Origin: an uncultured Clostridia bacterium
Lineage (GTDB): Bacteria > Bacillota > Clostridia > Christensenellales > QALW01
Direction of reading: 5' to 3'
Length of the DNA stretch: 11,461 bases
Assembly (NCBI GenBank): GCA_900550765.1
Contig: URTC01000025.1
Location: forward strand, 1 to 11,461
The translations under genes and the position numbers were made by a program. The notes under the pieces are model-generated. The model did not search any database. It saw only the letters and a list, made by a program, of their open reading frames with translations, and was not told the origin of the DNA. Each line of letters begins with the position of its first letter. Within the stretch, counting starts at the first letter, position 1. Shown here piece after piece: positions 1 to 7,324 of this stretch.

Positions 1-1
1 T

Positions 2-583
2 TTTCATTGTACCGTGCTGCCTGGCAGCGGATTTTCAATGATGGTAGAACTTACGCGGGATGGCTTGGTTAAAGCGACAGTAATCGATACGGAGACAAAT
101 GAGCCATACACTTTGCATCTTACAGATGGCGCAGTGGGAAGCTTTATTGCTGGCGTGAAAAAGGAATATGAACAGGTGCTCACTGACATTGCAGAAAAAT
201 GTTTTGAGCCTGATATCTTTCAGTGCACACAGACAAAAGCGGCGATTGCGTATGTCCGCCAAACTTATGGGGATGAACTGGAGTTTCTTTGGACGAAATT
301 CCCTGATAATGCCGTCTGGCGCAGGAAAGATACACAAAAATGGTATGGTGCAATTCTTACGGTTCCCCGAAGAAAGTTAAAACTTTCTTCTGATGAAGTA
401 GCTGAAATCATTGATTTACGGATTGAACCGGAACAGATGAGCGCTACGGTAGACTATAAAAAATACTTTCCCGGTTGGCATATGAATAAGAGAAACTGGT
501 ACACCATAATTTTGGACGGTTCAGTATCCATAGAGGAAATCTATTGCAGGATCGACAAGAGTTATCAGCTGGCAACAAGATGA
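2..583 (+). CDS. MmcQ/YjbR-family DNA-binding protein, 5' end outside window
   Basis: The frame is open to the window edge (codons before the GTG at 14 read F-H-C-T), so the N-terminus is missing and 14 should not be taken as the start. The C-terminal part, from about residue 75 of the visible protein, is a MmcQ/YjbR domain. Its marks are an FLWTKFPDNAVWRR segment, a KWYGAILTVPRRKL strand pair, a conserved FPGWHMNKRNWYTI block and a closing IEEIYCRIDKSYQLA helix. The family has a double-wing fold resembling DNA-binding proteins; its cellular role is poorly known. About 75 visible residues precede the domain, more than in the usual 115-125 residue single-domain proteins, so this belongs to the longer form with an extra N-terminal domain. 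It stands alone on the + strand, facing a terminator at 910-939. Family call confident, function unknown. Confidence 0.85.
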   Translation, partial: FHCTVLPGSGFSMMVELTRDGLVKATVIDTETNEPYTLHLTDGAVGSFIAGVKKEYEQVLTDIAEKCFEPDIFQCTQTKAAIAYVRQTYGDELEFLWTKFPDNAVWRRKDTQKWYGAILTVPRRKLKLSSDEVAEIIDLRIEPEQMSATVDYKKYFPGWHMNKRNWYTIILDGSVSIEEIYCRIDKSYQLATR

Positions 584-850
584 AACAGGAATGGAGATCG
601 GCAGTTCCCTTCTGAGATAACAAACGGTATGATCTATAGAATTAGCCATAGAGTCAGTTTTTAAAATTTCGGAAAAAGAAGGCGCTTGGCAGCTTTTCTG
701 CGTGTGCTTTTGTCGTGATTGATCAGGCCCAATAGCAGAGAAAAACATTATTATCTTATGATTGGATGCAAGGGAGTGCAAATTCCGGGAACATAAGCGG
801 CGTAGGTGCAGAAAGTTGTAAATCGGAGCGTAAAATCAGGAGAGGAAGCT
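584..850. other. Gene-poor stretch downstream of the YjbR-like gene
   Basis: I see no supportable gene here. Open frames on both strands lack ribosome binding sites and recognisable protein patterns. The last 13 bases contain a purine-rich AGGAGAGGAAG that would serve the small ORF at 851. It may be the 5' leader of that ORF or decayed sequence. Confidence 0.4.
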
Positions 851-910
851 ATGAAGCCGTTTGCGCCGCCTCAAAACCAACCCCGATGCTACAGATTTCA
901 TGTAAAATAA
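851..910 (+). CDS. Possible 19-residue leader peptide ORF
   Basis: ATG at 851 is preceded by AGGAGAGGAAGCT, a good ribosome binding site at normal spacing. The ORF encodes MKPFAPPQNQPRCYRFHVK and stops with TAA at 908-910. The last base of the stop is the first base of the terminator stem at 910-934. A well-initiated short ORF running into an intrinsic terminator is the layout of ribosome-controlled attenuation, used by several antibiotic-resistance leaders. No + strand gene follows, so if it is a leader its regulated gene is gone. It could equally be chance. I cannot name a homolog. Confidence 0.25.
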   Translation: MKPFAPPQNQPRCYRFHVK

Positions 911-939
911 AACCCCTTATAAACAAAGGGGTTTGTTTT
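910..939. terminator. Bidirectional intrinsic terminator
   Basis: A perfect 9-bp stem (AAACCCCTT at 910-918, AAGGGGTTT at 926-934) with a 7-base loop is followed by GTTTT on the + strand. On the - strand it is followed by TTTTATTTTA. It separates the + strand YjbR-like gene from the - strand XRE gene and can serve both converging transcripts. Confidence 0.8.
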
Positions 940-1096
940 CATCGCTTTTATATCAAAAGTGACGTTTTTATATGGTGGAGCAGAATATACCGCAAAAATA
1001 TATTATTTTGCTGACAGATTTACCGTGACACGGTGATTTTAGTGTTCATGCAGGTTCACGGAATGAGGATCTGTATTTTCCACATAGAAATCGTCA

Positions 1097-2191
1097 TTAG
1101 GCTAACTCAAAATCTTTCTCAAACTGTGGAAAAGTTTTTAATTTATCCAGTGCATAGGAAACATAGTCATTCATTCTTTCAGGTGTTACGTGCCAATCTC
1201 CATCACGGTTCCCTTCAATAAATAATAAACTATGTTTATTACTCGGGTTTTCAAGGCATTTATAAAAATCATCTCTTGCTTTAAGAAGTTGTTTAACACA
1301 GTCCAAAGCTTTATCTGCATTGCCGAGTTCTGTATACTGACTTACCATTTGACATAAAAGAGAGATTTTTTGATATATTTGGCGAAAGGGAATATAATCT
1401 CCGCCAGATAAAAAGGCATTTATAATATTCAGCATGTATTCGTTTAATGCCACTTGATAGGATAGTGCATTATTGCCGTCTTGTGTTTCGCTTATCATTC
1501 TTGCCAATCTAATACACCTTGAAATAAACCGTGCTTTTTCGGCAAAACTCTCCTTGCATTTTTGCAGTGCAAGCGTCATGTTTTTATCTGCAAACGCAAA
1601 TTCTGCTTCCCAATAGGTTCTGTCACCAAAAACCAGCGGAAGTTTTTCCAGCATATTTGCTGCTTTTTCCTCTTCTCCTAATAGGCGATATGCGCGTGAC
1701 ATAACATAGTAAGTTTTGCAAATCTGATCCGCATCTGTTTCATAGCGGAAAATGCAATTTGCATACCTCTCGCATTCAGAGACAAGCTGCACTTTAGTTT
1801 TATCTAAGGTTCTTGATGCTATAAGCTCGGCTAAGCTTTCCAGGCAGATAAACGCAACCTCAGAATTTGTTGGGTGAACAGAAAAATAAGGCTCTGCTAA
1901 ATTATATATCCGTGTTGCTTCGTTCGCTTCAAAAGAAATATTGTGACATCCTATATCTTTCCGAAGCTTCATTAATTCTGCATCTGTGTCAGAATCAACA
2001 AGGCCCAGAAGTTTATCAGTAGATACTTCCAGCACTCTTGCGAGAGGAACAAGCTGAGAAATATCCGGCATCCCTGCATCTGTCTCCCATTTGGAAACTG
2101 CCTGCATCGATACTCCAATAAGCTCAGCCAGTTCATTTTGCGTAAAGCCTTTTTCTTTTCGGCATAATTTAATCATTTGTCCTATTGACAT
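1097..2191 (-). CDS. XRE-family transcriptional regulator with helical C-terminal domain
   Basis: A 364-residue protein. Residues about 6-62 are a Cro/C1-type helix-turn-helix: IKLCRKEKGFTQNELAELIG, then VSMQAVSKWETDAGMPDISQL, then a closing LARVLEVSTDKLLG. The remaining 300 residues are predicted mostly alpha-helical with TPR-like character (for example LAEPYFSVHPTNSEVAFICLE, YYVMSRAYRLLGEEEKAANM), as in regulators that bind a peptide or small ligand through a TPR-like array. I saw no RRNPP-specific signature and no signal or membrane segment. Start: ATG at 2191 is preceded by GGGAGG seven bases upstream. It is monocistronic and converges with the YjbR-like gene across the 910-939 terminator. 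No target gene lies beside it, so it is probably autoregulatory or acts elsewhere. The XRE call is certain; the ligand is unknown. Confidence 0.9.
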   Translation of the reverse strand: MSIGQMIKLCRKEKGFTQNELAELIGVSMQAVSKWETDAGMPDISQLVPLARVLEVSTDKLLGLVDSDTDAELMKLRKDIGCHNISFEANEATRIYNLAEPYFSVHPTNSEVAFICLESLAELIASRTLDKTKVQLVSECERYANCIFRYETDADQICKTYYVMSRAYRLLGEEEKAANMLEKLPLVFGDRTYWEAEFAFADKNMTLALQKCKESFAEKARFISRCIRLARMISETQDGNNALSYQVALNEYMLNIINAFLSGGDYIPFRQIYQKISLLCQMVSQYTELGNADKALDCVKQLLKARDDFYKCLENPSNKHSLLFIEGNRDGDWHVTPERMNDYVSYALDKLKTFPQFEKDFELA

Positions 2192-2216
2192 CGGTTTCGC
2201 CTCCCAATAAATATAT

Positions 2217-2224
2217 CGGTACCG
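2217..2224. promoter_or_regulatory. CGGTACCG palindrome upstream of the XRE gene
   Basis: A perfect 8-bp palindrome sits about 25 bases before the XRE start codon, within the slightly longer imperfect TATCGGTACCGTA and next to AT-rich -10-like sequence (TATAAAATATAAG on the - strand). The position suits an autoregulatory operator. Eight bases alone is weak evidence, and I could not place a convincing -35 box. Confidence 0.25.
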
Positions 2225-2446
2225 TACTTATATTTTATAAACTTTTTATAAAAAAATCTACATACCAATTCGCAACTGAAACTCAACGTTACGTGGAAAT
2301 ATAGTTTCCTCTGTTGGTCTTGCTGCTGAAATTGGTAAAATGATATCGTATTCAAAATCACTTGTAAATCCACTATATTCGCACTACACGCTTTTATCAA
2401 TAGGAAAAGAAAATATTTTTGCAATTGTAAAGCTGTAAAGATAACA

Positions 2447-2481
2447 CTATCTCCGGAACGGTGAAACCGCTCCGGAGATAG
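2447..2481 (-). terminator. Long hairpin 3' of the first sigma-factor gene
   Basis: An 11-bp perfect stem (CTATCTCCGGA at 2447-2457, TCCGGAGATAG at 2471-2481) continues through a G-U pair (in - strand RNA) and a 4-bp CGGT/ACCG stem to a 3-base loop. It begins 8 bases past the sigma-factor stop codon. The - strand tail (TGTTATCTTTAC) has only a modest U-run; the + strand side has a better one (ATTATTTTTTTAC). It resembles the hairpin at 4256-4286 in sequence, structure and location. Termination is the likely role; a 3'-end stability function is also possible. Confidence 0.65.
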
Positions 2482-2488
2482 CTGATCA

Positions 2489-4138
2489 TTATTTTTTTAC
2501 TGTTATGAATGTACCTTCAGCACAAACTCTGTTTTCCGGAGGAATCAATAACCCTTCCTTAATGCATTCTTCCACAATGTCATGCAGGATCCGAACACTG
2601 GCAATCAAAGAATTATAATAAGGATATTCGCCAATCAAATGTCTCGGGATATGCTTTTTTATATATGCTGCAATGTCTCCGGAAATTTTTTCGGCAATCC
2701 GTTTGGAATCGCTGTCAAAATCAGAAAACAAATGATAAAAAGCAGATAGATCCTCTTCGTTGAACACCAATATCTTCGGGTCCAGTGTGGTGCCGTTTTT
2801 ACGCAGATAACCGCACTCCAGGGCTTTTGCTGCGATTTCTTTTTCTGTTTCGGTCAAAGCATTAACCTCAAGGCCTCCGATTGCATGAAGCGTCAATAAA
2901 ATCTGAGGATCGGTGGAAAGATTATGTCCGCACCCAAAATGCTTGTCAATACGGTCACTATAAATATTTGAAAAAAATACACGGGAGTAACCGCATAAAT
3001 CATTTGCCATTACACCGTCACAGCCGTAAAAGCCCATATTAAGCACTTCATTTTCGCGGACAGCGATAGCCACCGTTGTAAAATCGCGTTTTATCGGTGC
3101 AATATTCCCAAAATACTGATCGGCAAGAATCGTATTGATATGCCTCTGCATATCCCATACCGTATGGGATATTAAAGACCATAAGACGAATTTTACATCT
3201 TGTTGTTTGTTCAAAAACGGAAACGACAATATTTTATCCTTACTGTTTTCAACACATATTTTTAAACAAGTACAAAACTCATCCAGATACTTTTCATAGA
3301 TGCTGTTTGCTTCTTCATATTCCTTAGCTTCCACAATCAGAATATTGGAAATATATTTCCCGTTACCAACATCGCGTAATAGTCCGTAGTTGCCGTTTAA
3401 GCCCTTACACTGAATCTCAATTTCATTTTCAATATAAGGCATCGGAACGCAGAGAGCCTCGGATAGTTCCTTTGCGGTTTTGGCTTCGTTTTTGCATAAA
3501 TAAATCAAATTCTGTGACAACATACGCTCTTTTGCTTTTTCACTTGGATCATTTCCTACGGGACTGCCTGTCCCAACAAATTGTAAATTTATCGGCTTTA
3601 ATGATAAATTCCTGCTTTCCATTTTCTGCACCTCTTTCTTAATGGCATTACGGGCGGAAAACAATCGTTGCTTTACCGTTGTTTCGGAAATGCCAAGCGA
3701 TGTTGCAATTGTTGCTATTTTCATTTCGTCCAGATAGTACAGGATCATAACATCCCGATAAATCTTAGAAAGAAAGGAAATCTCTCTCATAATGCGGGAA
3801 AACAGCTCTTTTTCCGCTTCTTTTTCAAAATAGGCGTCAATCGGAGTTTCCGGCGTATTTAAGATATGATCGGAATATTCTGCATCAATTACAGCATCAG
3901 AATGTATTTTTCGCTGTTCACAATAGTCAGCATATACTCGATGCGCTACCGTCCAGACAAACGCATAAAAGTTTTGAATTTCCTTACCGTTATAAATTGC
4001 GCGTAAAATAGCAAGGATGATGTCGGAACATAAATCCTCTGCCTCATGCGACGTGCGGCAACGATGATAAGCATATCCGTAGAGTTTATCTAAAAATACC
4101 TGATCGGAAAGCTTTTTAATTGTTTCATCCGTTTTCAT
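2489..4138 (-). CDS. ECF-like sigma-70 factor with about 380-residue C-terminal extension (paralog 1)
   Basis: A 549-residue protein from ATG at 4138. Residues about 15-80 are sigma region 2 (HEAEDLCSDIILAILRAI, then FYAFVWTVAHRVYADYCEQRK). Residues about 115-168 are region 4 (SFLSKIYRDVMILYYLDEMK, then IATSLGISETTVKQRLFSAR). A winged-helix-like segment follows (about 207-265, TAKELSEALCVPMPYIENEI), then a mixed domain with a GFYGCDGVMAN motif near 369-379, a second wHTH-like stretch (about 412-460) and a C-terminal helical part. Ordinary ECF factors have about 160-200 residues. An upstream in-frame ATG at 4165 would lie only about 6 bases past the predicted transcription start, so 4138 (AGCAGG upstream) is preferred. 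No anti-sigma gene is adjacent, so the extension probably controls activity. It lies directly downstream of its paralog on the same strand, separated by a hairpin and its own promoter-like motif. The sigma call is strong; the extension's role is inferred. Confidence 0.85.
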   Translation of the reverse strand: MKTDETIKKLSDQVFLDKLYGYAYHRCRTSHEAEDLCSDIILAILRAIYNGKEIQNFYAFVWTVAHRVYADYCEQRKIHSDAVIDAEYSDHILNTPETPIDAYFEKEAEKELFSRIMREISFLSKIYRDVMILYYLDEMKIATIATSLGISETTVKQRLFSARNAIKKEVQKMESRNLSLKPINLQFVGTGSPVGNDPSEKAKERMLSQNLIYLCKNEAKTAKELSEALCVPMPYIENEIEIQCKGLNGNYGLLRDVGNGKYISNILIVEAKEYEEANSIYEKYLDEFCTCLKICVENSKDKILSFPFLNKQQDVKFVLWSLISHTVWDMQRHINTILADQYFGNIAPIKRDFTTVAIAVRENEVLNMGFYGCDGVMANDLCGYSRVFFSNIYSDRIDKHFGCGHNLSTDPQILLTLHAIGGLEVNALTETEKEIAAKALECGYLRKNGTTLDPKILVFNEEDLSAFYHLFSDFDSDSKRIAEKISGDIAAYIKKHIPRHLIGEYPYYNSLIASVRILHDIVEECIKEGLLIPPENRVCAEGTFITVKK

Positions 4139-4177
4139 AATGCATACCTGCTTTGTTCCATTCATGAATGTACCATC

Positions 4178-4207
4178 TATATAGTCGGCGCAAAAATGGT
4201 TTGGTTA
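4178..4207 (-). promoter_or_regulatory. Promoter-like motif upstream of sigma paralog 1
   Basis: On the - strand TAACC (4203-4207) is followed by 19 bases and TATATA (4178-4183). The same TWACC-N19-TATATA arrangement occurs before the other sigma gene. The TAAC...CGAC spacing here (16 bases) also resembles ECF-type -35/-10 pairs such as those read by B. subtilis SigX, which suggests autoregulation. No experiment backs this. Confidence 0.45.
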
Positions 4208-4255
4208 GGAGATTGAGTACAGTTGTTTTAAATACCAACCGTGGAATATAATACT

Positions 4256-4286
4256 ATCCCCGGCGCGGCTTTGCCGCTCCGAGGAT
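4256..4286 (-). terminator. Hairpin 3' of the second sigma-factor gene
   Basis: An 8-bp outer stem (ATCCCCGG / CCGAGGAT, one G-U pair in - strand RNA), one mismatch, then a 5-bp GCGGC/GCCGC stem closed by TTT. It starts 14 bases past the stop codon at 4300. The - strand tail is TAGTATTATATTCC, a weak U-run. It matches the hairpin at 2447-2481 in layout and flanking bases (GATAGT[A/G]TTAT on the - strand), so the two are probably descended from one duplicated unit. Confidence 0.6.
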
Positions 4287-4299
4287 GCAATAGCCGTAA

Positions 4300-5964
4300 C
4301 TATATAATAAGATAGGCGCCAAGCATCTTGCGCGCATCGTTTTCGGAATAAGAAATATATCCCTTTCGCAGGGCTTCTTCAAGCACGGCTCCGCGTATGT
4401 CATAAATATTTGCACAAGCGTGATCGATCTGATATTGATCGTCCTTGAAGAAATCGGGGATTTCCGAACAAACTATCCCTCTGCAAAATGCATAATGGGA
4501 AAACCCAATTTTTACCGCCCGATTTAACAGACGATTATATTCAGCCTCCTGTTCGGACGTGCGGATTTTGTTTTTCCGCTTTCTCATAATGAGAAATGTG
4601 GGAATATACGTTTCTCCTTCTTTTTTTAAATAACCGTACTTTACAAGATTATCTAACACTGCTTTCTTTACATCGGTTGTATTTCCTTCTGCTGCATATA
4701 TCAGAGCTTGTGCTTCCTCATAACTAATATGCATAGGTGTTTTATCGGCAATATTTTTGTATTGAAACTTAAATTGTCCGAAATCAATTACTTTTTTTTC
4801 ATAGTTTGAAGCATCAATACACCCGTGTAATCCTACAAAAGCAGGATGTTCACCTGTATACTCTTCAAGTCCGAGAAGATCCCATTCACCTCCGTTCGGA
4901 CGGATAGTATGTCCGAATTTTCCCAGTTTTACAACAGGAAGATTTACAATTGTTTTCTTGTATTCATTTAAGATTCCCTCTTTTACTTTATCTACTGTTT
5001 GCATCAGCAGTGTCCATTTTGCATCCTCATATGATTGATACCCTTCATTCCATTGTGAGCCGTTTTTTTCTTTGCATGCCATGTCATATTCAAGCAGTTC
5101 TATTACAGCGTTTGTTAATGCAGAAGTGATCTCTTTCAGGTTTAAATAAATATCCTCTTGTGCTTTAGCACTGACTATTACTATGTTTGTTTCATATTTT
5201 TTGCAATTCTTACGGAGCAATGTCTCTGATACGAGTTTTTCAAGTTCATCTTCCATGTACGGAAGAGCCACACCAAGTTCTATTGCAAGTTCTTTCGCTG
5301 TGGAAGGGGTTCTGTAAGCAGCAAGTAAAATGTTTTTTACCAATTTATGATTAAATATTGTTAACGGTTCTCCGTATTTTCCTGCGATACCATTCATGAT
5401 AAATCCTATATCTTCAGGACAATAACTCATTTTTCCGAATACTCTTGCCATACTCATACCTTCTTTCAAAATGTTTCGGGCGCGGAGCAGTCTCATCTTG
5501 ACCGTTCCTTCGGTGAGCTGAAGTGCTCGGGCAATGTCACGGATAGATTTATCGTAGACATAATAGGCAACAACAATTTCGCGGTAATTGGATGAAATGA
5601 ACGCCAATTCCCGCCGGAGAAGCGATAATTCCTCGCTTCGTACATATTCATTCTCAATGATTTTGTTATCCGAAAGTTCAAAATCATCGATATCCGCGCC
5701 CGAAACCATTGTGGATTTCCTGCGCTTTTTGTCAGCCCATACGCTATATCTGTTTTTTGCAATCCTCCATACCCAAGCAGAAAAATATTCCGGTATAACG
5801 CCTCTGGAAAGTTCAGCAAAAACGCAAAGAGAAATATCGGACGTCAAATCCTCTGCTTCCTGCTCCTTTCCCGTCTTCTTCAAGCAGAAATAAAAGATTT
5901 TTTCTATATACTGCTCAAGGTAGGTATGAATATGATTTTCCCGTGACAAATCCGTGTCCGGCAT
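4300..5964 (-). CDS. ECF-like sigma-70 factor with about 380-residue C-terminal extension (paralog 2)
   Basis: A 554-residue protein from ATG at 5964, preceded by a near-perfect GGAGGTGAG. An in-frame GTG at 5985 lies upstream of that ribosome binding site and is rejected as the start. Region 2 spans about 14-82 (QEAEDLTSDISLCVFAELS, FSAWVWRIAKNRYSVWADKK). Region 4 spans about 115-168 (ISSNYREIVVAYYVYDKSIR, IARALQLTEGTVKMRLLRAR). A winged-helix-like segment follows at about 205-265 (STAKELAIELGVALPYMEDE). Then come a domain with FVGLHGCID near 376-383 and a second wHTH-like stretch at about 412-462 (VLDNLVKYGYLKKEGETYIP). Order, length and motifs mirror paralog 1 (TAKELS/LPYxE, G-[FL]-[YH]-G-C, a GYLRKNGTTLDP-like wing), so they are paralogs although clearly diverged. 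No anti-sigma gene is present. It is probably transcribed first in this direction, with a hairpin before the next gene. The signal and regulon are unknown. Confidence 0.87.
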   Translation of the reverse strand: MPDTDLSRENHIHTYLEQYIEKIFYFCLKKTGKEQEAEDLTSDISLCVFAELSRGVIPEYFSAWVWRIAKNRYSVWADKKRRKSTMVSGADIDDFELSDNKIIENEYVRSEELSLLRRELAFISSNYREIVVAYYVYDKSIRDIARALQLTEGTVKMRLLRARNILKEGMSMARVFGKMSYCPEDIGFIMNGIAGKYGEPLTIFNHKLVKNILLAAYRTPSTAKELAIELGVALPYMEDELEKLVSETLLRKNCKKYETNIVIVSAKAQEDIYLNLKEITSALTNAVIELLEYDMACKEKNGSQWNEGYQSYEDAKWTLLMQTVDKVKEGILNEYKKTIVNLPVVKLGKFGHTIRPNGGEWDLLGLEEYTGEHPAFVGLHGCIDASNYEKKVIDFGQFKFQYKNIADKTPMHISYEEAQALIYAAEGNTTDVKKAVLDNLVKYGYLKKEGETYIPTFLIMRKRKNKIRTSEQEAEYNRLLNRAVKIGFSHYAFCRGIVCSEIPDFFKDDQYQIDHACANIYDIRGAVLEEALRKGYISYSENDARKMLGAYLII

Positions 5965-5986
5965 TTGCTCACCTCCCGCTTTCACT

Positions 5987-6016
5987 TATATAGTGTGATA
6001 ATATCTGATTCGGTAA
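5987..6016 (-). promoter_or_regulatory. Promoter-like motif upstream of sigma paralog 2
   Basis: On the - strand TTACC (6012-6016) is followed by exactly 19 bases and TATATA (5987-5992), which sits 22 bases before the ATG and so leaves a short leader just containing the ribosome binding site. It shares ACTATATA and the spacing with the motif before paralog 1. Confidence 0.45.
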
Positions 6017-6024
6017 CAAATTTT

Positions 6025-6105
6025 TGTGAAATTATATATGCGGTGTTCAGGTTGGAAGACGGCAGAACCGCTTATTCGCTGTTCTGGGTTCGGGTTGCCA
6101 TGTAA
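6025..6105 (+). pseudogene. Possible 3' remnant of an unknown gene
   Basis: In a stretch of about 320 bases (5993-6316) without an intact gene, the + strand frame reads ...YAVFRLEDGRTAYSLFWVRVAM and ends in two consecutive stops (6103-6108). It looks like the C-terminal tail of a real protein, with no start or body upstream. I do not know its family. A 23-codon ORF at 6118-6189 and a 10-codon ORF at 6214-6246 have no credible start signals and are not annotated. Confidence 0.2.
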
Positions 6106-6316
6106 TAGGCGGTAAGTATGGGAAAAGGAAATTATAATATCTTTGATACGCCAACCGGCCTCTTTTTCATCAATTCCAGTATACCATAAAAATGAATAGG
6201 AGCAAAGACGAGCATGGATTACTATTTGTTACTTAAATATAAGTGACTGCAAAATACTCATTTGCAAAAGAAGTTGGTTCTGATGTAATAAAGACAGTTT
6301 CTTTCATTTTATGGAA

Positions 6317-7141
6317 TCATTGCTCTGTTATATTCTTAAAACATTTTTTCTGATATGGCGAATTGAAAGTCGTACGAAGAATTCCGTCAGCATCGAGCAT
6401 CTCTTCAAGTGTTTTTCTGGAACGCTTAACCACATCCGCTTTTTCCCCAACAACTTTTGCAAGACAGGTTAAGGTCTTTCGATGATTTGGGGCTTTGCTT
6501 GGAAAAGACAATTCGTAAAAAGGCTGCATATACGCCCATCCGGGTCCAACCTGCTTCCCGTTTATCTTTACTGCAAAGGAAAAACTATCCGTACAGATCT
6601 CGTCATGATAGTTGATTGCCTTTGCCAATAGCTCAACGGAATCAGAAGTTCGCCATGAATTTGTGCAGGCAAGCGTTTCCAGATGATATTGACACGGAAA
6701 ATAGGTTTCCGGCGTAATGGTCGGATAATTGTATTTGCGTTTAAGATTGGGATTGAATTCCACCAAGTCTTGAATCGAACTCAATTATAATAAACTTGTG
6801 AAGGAACGGTAGGATATATTAACAAACGGTTATACCGCATCATCATCCCCATAGCCAATCAATGCCTGACAAGCATTGATTGTTACCCCCAAAGTGGAGC
6901 CGCTGTTTAATCCAAGATTTCGATTAACAAACCGCATTTTTTCAGGATGATAATAGGAAAACTCCTCCTCCAGCACAGCATCGTTTCGTAGGGCCATAGC
7001 AAAGTTATATACAAACGGAGTATTTGCCGGGATACCTGTATTGGCGATATAGCGTGCAGCTGCTTCTCCATCATCTAAGTGTGAAGTCTTAAATTTTTCC
7101 CAAGCATGCATTCCGCGCCCGATATAAGGCAAAAATACTTT
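6317..7141 (-). pseudogene. Frameshifted, 5'-truncated pseudogene of unknown family (possibly prenyltransferase-like)
   Basis: Two open stretches in the same - strand frame, 7132-6830 (ending ...GYGDDDAV) and 6784-6317, are joined by about 45 bases containing two stops. Both would have to start at TTG without a ribosome binding site. The linker becomes protein-like when frames are changed. Removing one T after the GTA codon gives ...AVNRLLIYPTVPSQVYYN. A second frame then gives IEFDSRLGGIQ, and the third frame resumes at NPNLKRKYNYPTITPETYF. The gene thus has three frameshifts near 6831, 6785 and 6765, and it is cut at its 5' end by a stop at 7142-7144. The intact ancestor was probably longer than 270 residues. 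Helix-rich repeats (LLAKAINYHDEI, HRKTLTCLAKVVG, SRKTLEEMLDADG) loosely suggest an alpha/alpha-toroid, prenyltransferase-like fold, but that is a weak impression. Confidence 0.75.
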
Positions 7142-7229
7142 TTATGCTGTCTTTATTTATATCAAGAAAATCGCATATTTTTGATCTTAAAAGTGTACAC
7201 TGATATTCTCTGAAAAGGACCAAAATAGT

Positions 7230-7281
7230 TTTATAATAAAAAGATATGATATAACCCTTTTTATAGAGTTACACCATATCT
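7230..7281 (-). terminator. Intrinsic terminator of the RHH gene
   Basis: In - strand RNA a 16-bp stem with three wobble pairs (7-bp perfect base AGATATG / CATATCT at 7242-7248 and 7275-7281) is followed by TTTTTATTATAAAA. It lies about 45 bases past the stop of the ribbon-helix-helix gene and fits a rho-independent terminator. The rest of 7133-7324 is AT-rich and shows no gene. Confidence 0.65.
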
Positions 7282-7324
7282 AATAAAAATTTCTTCATCT
7301 AGTTATGTCAAAATTGCATACATC

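Noticed and set aside
521..781. 86-codon - strand frame over the end of the YjbR-like gene
   Set aside because: It overlaps a well-supported gene on the opposite strand, and no ribosome binding site or family resemblance is visible.
973..980. TGGTGGAG matching the end of ssrA (10610-10617, + strand) as a candidate attachment-site copy
   Set aside because: Only 8 bases match and the flanks diverge. This is expected by chance in 11 kb, and no integrase is present.
1022..1034. ACCGTG-A-CACGGT inverted repeat as a terminator for the XRE gene
   Set aside because: Only 6 bp with a one-base loop and no U-run on either strand; the 910-939 terminator is the better candidate.
2182..2424. 80-codon open frame upstream of the XRE gene
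   Set aside because: It overlaps the XRE start and its control region, has low-complexity composition and no start signal.
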